In this document: one piece after another, positions 26,859 to 34,974 of the stretch
How the letters are laid out: every line of letters starts with the position of its first letter
Numbering within the stretch: the stretch's first letter is position 1
Assembly: GCF_017813395.1 (NCBI RefSeq)
Contig: NZ_JAGIZB010000007.1
Span: forward strand, 1-64,000
Reading direction: 5' to 3'
DNA length: 64,000 nucleotides
From: Pararoseomonas baculiformis
Lineage (GTDB): Bacteria > Pseudomonadota > Alphaproteobacteria > Acetobacterales > Acetobacteraceae
Made by a program: the position numbers and the translations under genes
Notes under the pieces: model-generated
The model's input: the letters and a program-made list of their open reading frames with translations, nothing else
Database searches by the model: none
Told to the model about the DNA's origin: nothing

Positions 26859-28013
26859 ATGCGCGACCCGCGCAACGCTGCCACCGGCCTGCTGGTCCTG
26901 CTACCCTTCGCCCTGGGCGCCGCCCTGGCGCCCTGGCTGCTGGGATGGATCGCCGTGGCGCCCAACCGACTGCTATCGGCACGGATCGCGCCCCTGGGCG
27001 CGACCGGCCCGGTCGCCATAGCCTGGACCGCCTACCATGCGGCGCTGATCGCATTGCCGCTGGCCGCCTGGCGGCCCGCCCGCGCCTGGATGGCCGAGGC
27101 GGTGGGGGTCCTTGCGGCACTTGCGCTTCTCGCCGTTGTCGGGCTGGGGGCGTCGGCCGCGGTGCCGCCCGGTGGGCTGGCCCGCGCCGCCCCGGCGGCG
27201 GGCGCCTGGGTCGCGCTCCTCCTCCTCTTCCTCGCCATCTCGACCGGCGCCGCATTGCGGGGCGCCACGCCGGCCCTGCCCCTGCTTGCCGTGCTCGGCG
27301 GCGCCGTGCTGCTCGGCGTCAGCGGGCTTCTCGACCCGCTCTCCATCATGCGCGAGGCGCTGGGGCGCGGGGAGGAACTGCGGCAGGCGCTGGCGGAGCA
27401 TGTCATCCTCTCGTTCTCGGCCCTCCTTCTCGCCCTGGCGCTGTCCATCCCGCTCTCGGCCCTCTCGATCAGCCGCCATGGGCTGGAGGCGGGGTTTCTT
27501 TCCGTCGCATCCGGGTTGCAGGTCATCCCTGCCATCGCGCTGTTCGGCCTCCTGATCGTGCCCCTCGCCGCCCTGGGCGCCGCCTTCCCGGCACTGCGGG
27601 AGATGGGGCTTGGGGGGGTCGGGCCCGCCCCGGCTGTCATCGGCATCACGGCCTATCTCCTGCTGCCCCTCGCACGGGGGCTTCTCGCGGGGTTCCGCGT
27701 CGCACCGCCTGCGCTGGTGGAAGCGGCGCTCGGCCAGGGGCTGTCGCCGCGGCAGATCCTCTGGCAGTTGCGCGTTCCGCTGGGCGCAGGGGTCGTGCTC
27801 GGCGCGCTGCGCCTGGCCGCGGTGCAGGCGGTGGGCCTGGCCACGCTGGCGGCGCTGGTGGGCGGGGGCGGATTGGGGGCGATCGTGTTGCAGGGTGTGG
27901 GGCAGCTTGCGGCGGACCTGATCCTGCTGGGCGTTCTGCCCGTCCTGGCGCTGTCCCTGGCCGTGGATGCAGGAATCGCCCTTCTCTCCCGGCGACTGGC
28001 ACCTGAGGAATGA
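26859..28013 (+). CDS. yehY: Osmoprotectant ABC transporter permease (YehY type)
   Basis: 384 residues, the same length class as E. coli YehY. About nine to ten hydrophobic segments; an N-terminal extension of four or five TM helices precedes the permease core (residues ~170-370), which has the EAA-like loop in EAALGQGLSPRQILWQLRVP. Starts 4 nt after yehZ and overlaps yehX by 4 nt (ATGA). Pairs with the shorter permease at 28939. Confidence 0.92.
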   Translation: MRDPRNAATGLLVLLPFALGAALAPWLLGWIAVAPNRLLSARIAPLGATGPVAIAWTAYHAALIALPLAAWRPARAWMAEAVGVLAALALLAVVGLGASAAVPPGGLARAAPAAGAWVALLLLFLAISTGAALRGATPALPLLAVLGGAVLLGVSGLLDPLSIMREALGRGEELRQALAEHVILSFSALLLALALSIPLSALSISRHGLEAGFLSVASGLQVIPAIALFGLLIVPLAALGAAFPALREMGLGGVGPAPAVIGITAYLLLPLARGLLAGFRVAPPALVEAALGQGLSPRQILWQLRVPLGAGVVLGALRLAAVQAVGLATLAALVGGGGLGAIVLQGVGQLAADLILLGVLPVLALSLAVDAGIALLSRRLAPEE

Positions 28014-28942
28014 TCCGCTTCGAGGGCATCTCCCACCGCTACGGCTCCGTGCAGGCCCTGCGGGAGGTCAGCTTCGGCGTGCCGCAGGGGTCGCTCTGCG
28101 TGCTGCTGGGGGAAAGCGGCTCCGGCAAGTCCACCCTGCTCCGCACTGTGAACCGGCTGGTGGAGCCCAGCGCGGGGCGGGTGCTGCTGGGCGGGCGGGA
28201 CGTGGCGGGGACCGATCCGCAGGCGCTGCGCCGGGGGATCGGCTATGTGATCCAGTCCGTCGGCCTCTTCCCGCACCGGAGCGTGGGGGAGAACATCGCC
28301 ACCGTGCCGCGGCTGCTGGGCTGGGATGCGAGGCGCATCGCGCTGCGGGTCGAGGAACTGCTGGAGATGGTGGGCCTGGACCCCGGCACCTACCGGGACC
28401 GGCTTCCGGGCACCCTGTCCGGCGGGCAGGCGCAGCGGGTGGGACTTGCCCGGGCCCTGGCGGCCAACCCGCCCGTCCTGCTGATGGACGAGCCCTTCTC
28501 CGCCCTGGATCCGGGCACGCGGCGCGGGCTGCAGGCAGCACTCCGGCGCATCCATGCGGGGTCGGGCAAGACCATCCTGATGGTGACGCATGACGTGGAG
28601 GAGGCGTTGGCCCTCGCGGACCGGATCGCGGTGATGGACGATGGGCGCCTGGCCGTGGAGGGCCCGCCGCTGGAGGTGCTGGGCCGCCATGCCCCGGCCA
28701 CGGTGCGGCGGATGGTGCGGGCGGAGGTGCTGGCCTTCCATCGCCTCGCCGCGCTGCGCGCCGCCGATTCCGCCCTGCCCGGCCCCGCGCCTGGCGCCCC
28801 CGTCCTCCCCGAAGGCGCGACGCTGCGCGATGCCCTGCTGCTCATGCTGGGCCATGGCGCGGATCGCGTGGCGCTGATGGGCGAGGCGCCGCGCCATGTG
28901 ACCCTCGCCGCCCTTCTGGCAGCCTCGGGGAGCGGGGGGTGA
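28010..28942 (+). CDS. yehX: Osmoprotectant ABC transporter ATP-binding protein (YehX/OpuCA type)
   Basis: 310 residues. Walker A GESGSGKST, Q-loop VIQSVGLFPH, signature LSGGQAQRVGLARAL, Walker B LLMDEPFSALD and switch VTHDVEEAL. The C-terminal ~70 residues after the ATPase core are short for a regulatory CBS pair, and I see no full CBS domain, unlike OpuCA and ProV. Overlaps both neighbours (ATGA upstream, GTGA downstream), so tightly coupled translation is likely. Confidence 0.93.
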   Translation: MIRFEGISHRYGSVQALREVSFGVPQGSLCVLLGESGSGKSTLLRTVNRLVEPSAGRVLLGGRDVAGTDPQALRRGIGYVIQSVGLFPHRSVGENIATVPRLLGWDARRIALRVEELLEMVGLDPGTYRDRLPGTLSGGQAQRVGLARALAANPPVLLMDEPFSALDPGTRRGLQAALRRIHAGSGKTILMVTHDVEEALALADRIAVMDDGRLAVEGPPLEVLGRHAPATVRRMVRAEVLAFHRLAALRAADSALPGPAPGAPVLPEGATLRDALLLMLGHGADRVALMGEAPRHVTLAALLAASGSGG

Positions 28943-29679
28943 GGCGGGCGGCGTGGCTCGGGGCGGAAATCCTCGCCTTCCTGGCGGCTCTCTGGGCTGC
29001 CCCGCGGGCGGAGCGGCTCTGGTCGGCGCTCTTCCCGGAGGTTTCGCGCCCCACCTACCAGCAGGAATCCTGGTTCACCCTTCTCGGCTCCCACCTGGCC
29101 CTGTCCCTCCTGGCCGTGCTCATCGCCGCGGCCCTGGCCGTGCCGGCGGGGATCCTGGCGACGCGCCGGCGGGGCCGGCGCTTCCGGCCGGTGCTGGATG
29201 CCGTCTTCGCCCTGGCCCAGTCCCTGCCCCCGGTGGCGGCGGTGGCGGTGGCCCTGCCGCTGCTGGGCTTCGGGGCTGCGCCTACCCTTCTGGCGCTGGT
29301 GCTCTACGCGGCACTTCCCCTGCTGCGCGCCACCGCCTCGGGGCTGGAGGCGGTGCCGGCGGATGCGCTGGAGGCGGCGCGCGGGCTCGGCCTTTCCCCG
29401 TTCCAGCGCCTGGCCCAGGTGGAACTGCCCCTCGCGCGGCCGGTGCTGCTCTCCGGGCTTCGGGTGGCGGTCACGCTGTCCGTGGCCACCACGGCGGTGG
29501 GGGCGATAGCGGGGGCGCGCTGCCTTGGCACGCCGATCATCAGCGGCCTGGCCAATGCCAACCCGGCCTATGTGCTGCAGGGCGCGCTCTTCACCGCCTG
29601 GCTGGCCCTGCTGCTGGACCGGGCGCTGGGGCTGCTCGCGGCCGAAGGCGGGTCACGGATGGGAGAGCTTGTGGCCTGA
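28939..29679 (+). CDS. yehW: Osmoprotectant ABC transporter permease (YehW type)
   Basis: 246 residues starting at GTG 28939, which overlaps the yehX stop. About six TM helices: one at the N-terminus, then the core permease with LALSLLAVLIAAALAVPAG and the EAA loop in EAARGLGLSPFQRLAQVELP. Last gene of the yehZYXW-type operon. The next gene, acpXL, begins 123 nt later and should be a separate unit. Confidence 0.92.
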   Translation: MRRAAWLGAEILAFLAALWAAPRAERLWSALFPEVSRPTYQQESWFTLLGSHLALSLLAVLIAAALAVPAGILATRRRGRRFRPVLDAVFALAQSLPPVAAVAVALPLLGFGAAPTLLALVLYAALPLLRATASGLEAVPADALEAARGLGLSPFQRLAQVELPLARPVLLSGLRVAVTLSVATTAVGAIAGARCLGTPIISGLANANPAYVLQGALFTAWLALLLDRALGLLAAEGGSRMGELVA

Positions 29680-29802
29680 GGGCGCGTGGTCGCCCCTGGA
29701 CTTCGGCCCCCATTCCGGTCCATCACCCGCGCCGATCATCCGAGACCTCGCCCCTGCCCGGCCCGAACGGCCGCGCCCGGCGTGCCTGACCAGGAGCCGC
29801 CC

Positions 29803-30108
29803 ATGGCTGCCGATACCAACGCCTCTTCCACGGGCACCTTCGACAAGGTGGCCGACATCATCGCTGAAAACAGCGAGGTCGCGCGCGACAGCATCAAGCC
29901 CGACAGCCATGTGACCGAGGATCTGGGCATCGACAGCCTGGACTTCCTGGACATCGTCTTCGCCATCGACAAGGCCTTCGGCATCAAGGTGCCGGTGGAG
30001 AAGTGGACGCAGGAGGTGAATGCCGGCGACAAGCCCGCCGAGCACTACTTCGTCATGAAGAACCTCGCGGCCCGGATCGACGAGCTGGTCGCCGCCAAGG
30101 GCGCCTGA
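29803..30108 (+). CDS. acpXL: Acyl carrier protein AcpXL for very-long-chain lipid A acyl synthesis
   Basis: 101 residues. The 4'-phosphopantetheine site is Ser45 in [17 protein letters not shown]. The C-terminal part with [10 protein letters not shown] and [18 protein letters not shown] is diagnostic of AcpXL, the specialised ACP that carries the 27-hydroxyoctacosanoyl-type chain in rhizobia, rather than AcpP. An N-terminal extension of about 10 residues (ADTNASSTG) precedes the helix. First gene of six that match the rhizobial acpXL-fabZXL-fabF2XL-fabF1XL-adhXL-lpxXL order; its stop overlaps the next start by 1 nt (TGATG). Confidence 0.93.
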   Translation: MAADTNASSTGTFDKVADIIAENSEVARDSIKPDSHVTEDLGIDSLDFLDIVFAIDKAFGIKVPVEKWTQEVNAGDKPAEHYFVMKNLAARIDELVAAKGA

Positions 30109-30566
30109 TGCGCCTCGAATACTTCCAGATGATCGACCGGGTGGTGTCCCTCGAAGGGGATGCCATCCAGGTGGAAAGCCGCGTGCCTGAGGCATCGCCG
30201 GTCTTCGAAGGGCATTTTCCCGGCCATCCGCTGGTGCCGGGCGTGCTGCTGGTGGAGACCATGGCCCAGGCCAGTGGCTGGCTCATCCTCGGCCGCAACG
30301 GCTTCGCGCAGATGCCCTTCCTCATGTCGGTGAAGGAGGCGAAGTTCCGCAGCTTCGTCGGCCCGGAGGCACCTCTGGAGGTGACCGCCAGGGTCACGCA
30401 TGACGGATCCGGCTTCACCGTGACCGAGGCGCGCGTGACCAGCGGGGGCAAGCGGATCGCGGATGCCGAGATCCTGCTGCGCTCCATGCCCTTCCCCCAT
30501 CCCGATCTGGAGGCGGCCATGCGGGCCAGCGCCCAGCGCATCGGCCTGCCGGGCTTCGCGGCATGA
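30108..30566 (+). CDS. fabZXL: 3-hydroxyacyl-ACP dehydratase, FabZ-like (FabZXL)
   Basis: 152 residues, hot-dog fold. The catalytic His is in FEGHFPGHPLVPGVLL and the Glu in VETMAQASGWL. Dehydrates 3-hydroxyacyl-AcpXL during elongation of the very long chain. Relative to housekeeping FabZ it has a longer C-terminus (MRASAQRIGLPGF). The ATG shares one base with the acpXL stop, and the end overlaps the next gene by 4 nt. Confidence 0.9.
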   Translation: MRLEYFQMIDRVVSLEGDAIQVESRVPEASPVFEGHFPGHPLVPGVLLVETMAQASGWLILGRNGFAQMPFLMSVKEAKFRSFVGPEAPLEVTARVTHDGSGFTVTEARVTSGGKRIADAEILLRSMPFPHPDLEAAMRASAQRIGLPGFAA

Positions 30567-31750
30567 TCCGCCGGCAGGTCGTCATCACCGGCACGGGCCT
30601 GGTCTCCGCCCTGGGCGAGGGGCCGGACGCGCATTGGAACGCGCTTTCCGCCGGCACCGCGCCGGTGGTGGACGAGGCGAGCTACGCGCCCTGGACGGTG
30701 CATCCCCTCCCCGCGCTGAGCCTGGACACGCAGATCCCCAAGAAGGGCGACCAGCGGCAGATGGAGCCCTGGCAGCGCCTGGGGACCTATGCCGCCGGGC
30801 TCGCGATCGATGATGCCGGCGCGCGCGACTTGGTGGCGGACATGCACCTCATCGTCGCGGCCGGGGGTGGCGAGCGCGACGTGCCGCTGGACGAGCAGGT
30901 GAATGCCGAGCTGGCGAATGCGAACGACCCCGCCCAGGCCGGCGCCCGCCTGAACGAGCTGCTGGCCACGGGGCTGCGGCCCACGCTGTTCCTCGCCCAG
31001 CTCTCCAACCTGCTGGCGGGCAATATCTCCATCGTCCATGGCGTCACCGGTTCCTCCCGCACCTTCATGGGTGAGGAGAGCGCGGCGGCGGATGCGGTGC
31101 GGATCGCCCATGCCCGGTTGGCCGAGGGGCGCGGGGAGATCGCGCTGGTCGGCGGCGCCTTCACGGCGCAGCGCTGGGACCTGGTGCTGCTCTACCGCGG
31201 CGGCGACGGCATGTGGGAAGGCCCACACAAGCCCCTGTCGGAGCGCCCGGCATCCGGCCAGGGCGGCATGATCCTGGGTGGCATGGCTGGCTTCCTGGTG
31301 CTGGAAACCGAGGAGCACGCGCGTGCCCGCGGCGCGCGCATCCTGGCTCGGCTCGATAGCGTGGCAAGCGATGCGTCCCGCCGCGCCGCGCCGGGCGAGG
31401 CGGCGGAGGCAGCGCGCGCCCTGCTGCCGCGCGTGGCGCCCGAGGGCGTGGAGGCCGTGATCTCCGGTGCCTCCGGCGCCCCTGATGCCTGGGCGGAGGA
31501 AGAGGCCTTCCTGCGCGGGCTCGATGCCCCGGTGCGGCGCCCGGCCAACCTGATCGGCCATGGGGTGGAGGGCGCCTTCCCGGCCCATGTGGCGCTGGCC
31601 GCGCTGGCGCTTTCGCGGGGCGGCTTTTACGGCCGCATGGACCCTGCCGATTCCGGGGATGCGGCGGCGCCGTCGCGCATCCTCGTCACCGGCTTCGGGC
31701 AGTGGCGCGGCGAGGCGCTGGCCGCCCTCTCCCGCGCGGAGAAGAATTGA
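30563..31750 (+). CDS. fabF2XL: Ketosynthase-like protein lacking the active-site Cys (FabF2XL)
   Basis: 395 residues, thiolase-type KAS fold, starting with VVITGTGLVSALGEG. Where active KAS II enzymes have TTACATG this protein has VTGSSRTFMGE (residues 161-171), so the nucleophilic Cys is gone. The first catalytic His region (normally N-A/G-HGT) is SGASGAPD, while the second His is kept in NLIGHGVEGAF. It therefore looks like a non-condensing partner, comparable in concept to the chain-length factor of aromatic polyketide synthases. Encoded directly before the intact ketosynthase at 31750 with a 1-nt overlap, which fits a heterodimer. Confidence 0.87.
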   Translation: MIRRQVVITGTGLVSALGEGPDAHWNALSAGTAPVVDEASYAPWTVHPLPALSLDTQIPKKGDQRQMEPWQRLGTYAAGLAIDDAGARDLVADMHLIVAAGGGERDVPLDEQVNAELANANDPAQAGARLNELLATGLRPTLFLAQLSNLLAGNISIVHGVTGSSRTFMGEESAAADAVRIAHARLAEGRGEIALVGGAFTAQRWDLVLLYRGGDGMWEGPHKPLSERPASGQGGMILGGMAGFLVLETEEHARARGARILARLDSVASDASRRAAPGEAAEAARALLPRVAPEGVEAVISGASGAPDAWAEEEAFLRGLDAPVRRPANLIGHGVEGAFPAHVALAALALSRGGFYGRMDPADSGDAAAPSRILVTGFGQWRGEALAALSRAEKN

Positions 31751-33009
31751 TGCGCGACCATCTCGGGCGTCCCCTGGTGGCGGTGACGGGCATGGGCGCC
31801 GTCACCTCCCTTGGCTTCGGCGTGCAGGACAACTGGTCGCGCCTGCTGGCCGGGCAGTCCGGCATCCGCCGCATCACGCGCTTCCCGACCGAGCATCTGA
31901 AGACCACCATCGCCGGCTGCGTGGACCTGCCGGAAGAGGCGGGCGGCGAGGTGCTGACCAGCCCGCTGCGGGTGGAGCGCATGGCCGGCTTCGCGATGGA
32001 GGAGGCCGTGGCCGCCTCCATCCTCGGCGCTAAGGGAAGTTTCCCCGGCCCGCTCTTCCTCGGCATGCCGCCGGTGGAGGTGGAATGGCCGGATCGCTTC
32101 CTGCTCACGCGGGAGGCGAGCAACCCCTCCTATGCCGCGATGACGGCCGTGACGGGCGGGCACCGCGCCATCTACGAAAACTACCTCTTCGGTGGCGTGG
32201 GCGAGAGGCTGGCGGCGCGCTTCGGCACGCGCGGCGCGCCCATCTCCCTCACCACGGCCTGCGCCACCGGCGCCTCGGCCATCCAGCTTGGCGTCGAGGC
32301 GATCCAGCGCGGCGAGTGCACCGCCTGCATCGCGGTGGGCGCGGATGGCTCGGTGCATGCCGAGGCGCTGATCCGCTTCTCGCTGCTCTCGGCGCTCTCC
32401 ACCCGCAACGAGGAGCCGGAGAAGGCGTCCCGCCCCTTCGAGAAGAACCGCGCCGGCTTCGTGATGAGCGAGGGCGCGGCCGCGCTGGTGCTGGAGGATT
32501 ACGAGGCGGCCCGCGCGCGCGGTGCCACCATCATCGGCCTCGTCTCCGGCGCGGGCGAGCGGGCGGACAACTTCCACCGCACGCGTTCCAACCCGGATGG
32601 CCGCGCCATTGTCGGCGCCATGAAGAACGCGCTGGACGATGCGGGGCTGGAGCCGGGGCAGATCTCCTATGTGAACGGCCACGGCACGGGCACGCCGGAG
32701 AACGACAAGATGGAGAATTTCGGCATGCGCGCCGTGTTCGGCGAGAATGCGCCGCCGATCTCCTCCAACAAGAGCATGATCGGGCACACGCTTTCCGCCG
32801 CCGGTGCGCTGGAGGCCGTGTTCTCGCTGCTGACCATCCGCGACGGGCGCCTGCCGCCCACCATCAACCATGACGAGCCGGACCCGAGCATCACGCTCGA
32901 TGTCGTGCCGAATGTCGCGCGGGACGCGACGGTGAGGCACGTGCTCTCCAACTCCTTCGGCTTTGGCGGGCAGAATGTCTGTCTCGTCCTTTCGGGAGAG
33001 CCCGCCTGA
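31750..33009 (+). CDS. fabF1XL: Beta-ketoacyl-ACP synthase II-like, active (FabF1XL)
   Basis: 419 residues. Begins LVAVTGMGAVTSLGFG. The catalytic triad is intact: Cys171 in LTTACATGASAIQ, His in VNGHGTGTPEND, His in NKSMIGHTLSAAGALEAV, plus the gating FGFGGQN near the end. Condenses malonyl-ACP with acyl-AcpXL to extend beyond C18. Most likely pairs with the Cys-less paralogue upstream. The start shares one base with the previous stop (TGATG), and the stop overlaps the next ATG in the same way. Confidence 0.93.
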   Translation: MRDHLGRPLVAVTGMGAVTSLGFGVQDNWSRLLAGQSGIRRITRFPTEHLKTTIAGCVDLPEEAGGEVLTSPLRVERMAGFAMEEAVAASILGAKGSFPGPLFLGMPPVEVEWPDRFLLTREASNPSYAAMTAVTGGHRAIYENYLFGGVGERLAARFGTRGAPISLTTACATGASAIQLGVEAIQRGECTACIAVGADGSVHAEALIRFSLLSALSTRNEEPEKASRPFEKNRAGFVMSEGAAALVLEDYEAARARGATIIGLVSGAGERADNFHRTRSNPDGRAIVGAMKNALDDAGLEPGQISYVNGHGTGTPENDKMENFGMRAVFGENAPPISSNKSMIGHTLSAAGALEAVFSLLTIRDGRLPPTINHDEPDPSITLDVVPNVARDATVRHVLSNSFGFGGQNVCLVLSGEPA

Positions 33010-34031
33010 TGCGTGCGCTGCGCCTGCATGGCGATCGTGACCTTCGCCTGGAGGACATCCCCGAGCCGCCGCCGCCCGCACCGGGCGAGGTGCGGCTGCG
33101 GATGCGCGGCATCGCGCTGAACCACATCGATGTGTGGGGCTGGCGCGGCATGGCCTTCACCCAGCGCAAGCTTCCGATCTGCGTCGGCGCGGAAGCGGTC
33201 GGCGAGGTGGTGGCGCTCGGCGATGGCGTGCAGGGCTGGAAGATTGGCGACCGCGTGGCGCCCTATGGCGCGCAGACCTGCGGGCATTGCCGCGCCTGCG
33301 TCGAGGGCCGGGACAATCTCTGCGAGAATGTCACGGGGGTGAAGGGCTTCCACCTGGATGGCTTCGCGGCGGAGTTCGTGAACCAGCAGGCCCGGCTTCT
33401 CGTGCGCGTGCCCGATGGTGTGTCCGACAACGACGCGGCCTGCGCCGCTATCACCTTCTCCACGGTCGAGCACATGCTGTTCGACAACGCGAAGCTGCAG
33501 CCGGGCGAGACCATCCTGGTGCATGCGGCGGGATCCGGCATCGGCACGGTGGCGATCAAGGAGGCCAAGGCGCTGGGCTGCACCGTCATCGCCACGGCGG
33601 GCGATGACGAGAAATGCGAGAAGGCCCGGGCACTCGGCGCCGATCACGTCGTCAACTACAACGAGAAGAACTTCGCCTCCATCGCGCGCCGCCTGACGGA
33701 CAAGGTGGGCGTGGACGTGGTGTTCGAGCATGTGGGCGCGAGCACCTGGTCCGGCTCGCTGCTCGCGCTGCGAATGGGTGGGCGGCTCGTCACCTGCGGC
33801 TCCACATCCGGCGTCTCGGCCGAGACGAACCTGATGATGATCTTCCAGCGCCAGCTTCGCATCTTCGGCAGCTTTGGCGCCTCCATGCGCAACGTGGCCG
33901 ATGGGCTGGCGAAGATGGCGGGCGGCATGACGCCGGTGCTGGACCGGGTGATTCCGCTGGAGAACTTCGCCGAGGGGCTGGACCGGCTGGAGAGCCGCCG
34001 CGTCTTCGGCAAGATCGTGGTCACGATCTGA
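33009..34031 (+). CDS. adhXL: Zinc-binding medium-chain dehydrogenase/reductase (AdhXL)
   Basis: 340 residues, MDR superfamily. GroES-like N-terminal half with the four-Cys structural zinc loop CGHCRACVEGRDNLC; Rossmann part with HAAGSGIGTVAIKEAK for NAD(P). GFHLDGFAAEF and NYNEKNF are typical of the AdhXL subgroup. In the very-long-chain cluster it probably acts as the enoyl or keto reductase of the elongation cycle; this step is inferred from position. One-base overlap with fabF1XL and 2 nt to lpxXL. Confidence 0.9.
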   Translation: MRALRLHGDRDLRLEDIPEPPPPAPGEVRLRMRGIALNHIDVWGWRGMAFTQRKLPICVGAEAVGEVVALGDGVQGWKIGDRVAPYGAQTCGHCRACVEGRDNLCENVTGVKGFHLDGFAAEFVNQQARLLVRVPDGVSDNDAACAAITFSTVEHMLFDNAKLQPGETILVHAAGSGIGTVAIKEAKALGCTVIATAGDDEKCEKARALGADHVVNYNEKNFASIARRLTDKVGVDVVFEHVGASTWSGSLLALRMGGRLVTCGSTSGVSAETNLMMIFQRQLRIFGSFGASMRNVADGLAKMAGGMTPVLDRVIPLENFAEGLDRLESRRVFGKIVVTI

Positions 34032-34033
34032 CC

Positions 34034-34927
34034 ATGGCACGGGGCGGGCCCGCGGATGCCGCGCTGGCAGCGCTGACCAGCCTGGGCTTCGCGATACCGC
34101 GGGCGCTGGGTCCTGACCTGGGCCCGCGCTTCGGTGCCGCCCTTGCGCGCCGCCTGGGCCCCCTGACCTCGGCCCACCGGATCGCGATGGAGAACATCGC
34201 GGCGGCCTTCCCGGACAGGGACGCGGCCTGGCACCGGAAGGTGGCGGACGAAGCCTGGGACAATCTTGGCCGGGTCGCTTTCGAGTACGGGCATATCGAG
34301 ACGATCTGGGACCTGACCGAGGCGCGCGATCCCAAAGCCCGCATTCAGGTGGATGACGCGACCTTCGCCCGCTTCTCCGAGATCCGCGAGACGGGTGGCC
34401 CTCTCCTGGTTTTTGCCGCCCATCTGGCGAACTGGGAACTGCCGGCGGTGGCCGCCGCCAAGCACGGGCTGGATGCGGCGGTGCTCTACCGCACGCCGAA
34501 CAGCCGCCCGATCGCCGAGCACATCCTCAAGCTCCGCCAGGACCTGATGGGCGAGCTGATCCCGGCCGGGCTGATGGCGCCGACCAAGCTGGCCAAGGCA
34601 CTGCAGCGCGGCGCCGTGGTGGGGATGGTGGTGGACCAGCGCTTCGGGCGCGGTCCACGCATCGATTTCCTCGGGCGCCCGGCCCAGGCCAACCCGCTGC
34701 TGGCGAATCTCGCCCGCCGCTTCGACTGCCCGGTGCGCGGCGCCCGCGCCATCCGGCTGCCGGGCGGCCGTTTCCAGCTGGAACTGACCGACCCGATCGA
34801 TCTGCCCCGTGACGCCGAGGGGCAGATCGACGTGGCAGCCGCGACCCAGACGGTGAACGACGTGATCGCCGGCTGGGTGCGGGAGCATCCGGGCCAATGG
34901 CTCTGGATGCATCGCCGCTGGCGCTAG
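34034..34927 (+). CDS. lpxXL: Lipid A acyltransferase, LpxXL type
   Basis: 297 residues, LpxL/HtrB lysophospholipid acyltransferase family. The HANWE-type catalytic motif is HLANWE, and the binding motif includes MVVDQRFGRG. HPGQWLWMHRRWR closes the protein as in the family. In rhizobia LpxXL transfers the very long hydroxyacyl chain from AcpXL to lipid A, and the same cluster order here supports that role. The N-terminus has only a weak hydrophobic segment (TSLGFAIPRALG). The stop codon lies within a 38-nt palindrome. Confidence 0.92.
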   Translation: MARGGPADAALAALTSLGFAIPRALGPDLGPRFGAALARRLGPLTSAHRIAMENIAAAFPDRDAAWHRKVADEAWDNLGRVAFEYGHIETIWDLTEARDPKARIQVDDATFARFSEIRETGGPLLVFAAHLANWELPAVAAAKHGLDAAVLYRTPNSRPIAEHILKLRQDLMGELIPAGLMAPTKLAKALQRGAVVGMVVDQRFGRGPRIDFLGRPAQANPLLANLARRFDCPVRGARAIRLPGGRFQLELTDPIDLPRDAEGQIDVAAATQTVNDVIAGWVREHPGQWLWMHRRWR

Positions 34928-34957
34928 GGGCAGCGCCCGGGCGCTGCCCCTAGCGCC
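34920..34957. terminator. 38-nt perfect palindrome at the end of the lipid A cluster
   Basis: Bases 34920-34957 read the same on both strands (arms of 19 nt meeting at CCCGGG) and include the lpxXL stop codon. Half of the unit, AGCGCCCGGGCGCT, is repeated immediately at 34952-34965. It lies between convergent genes (lpxXL plus, RTX gene minus), so a bidirectional transcript-end hairpin is likely even though no T tract is present. Confidence 0.6.
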
Positions 34958-34974
34958 CGGGCGCTGCCCATGGT

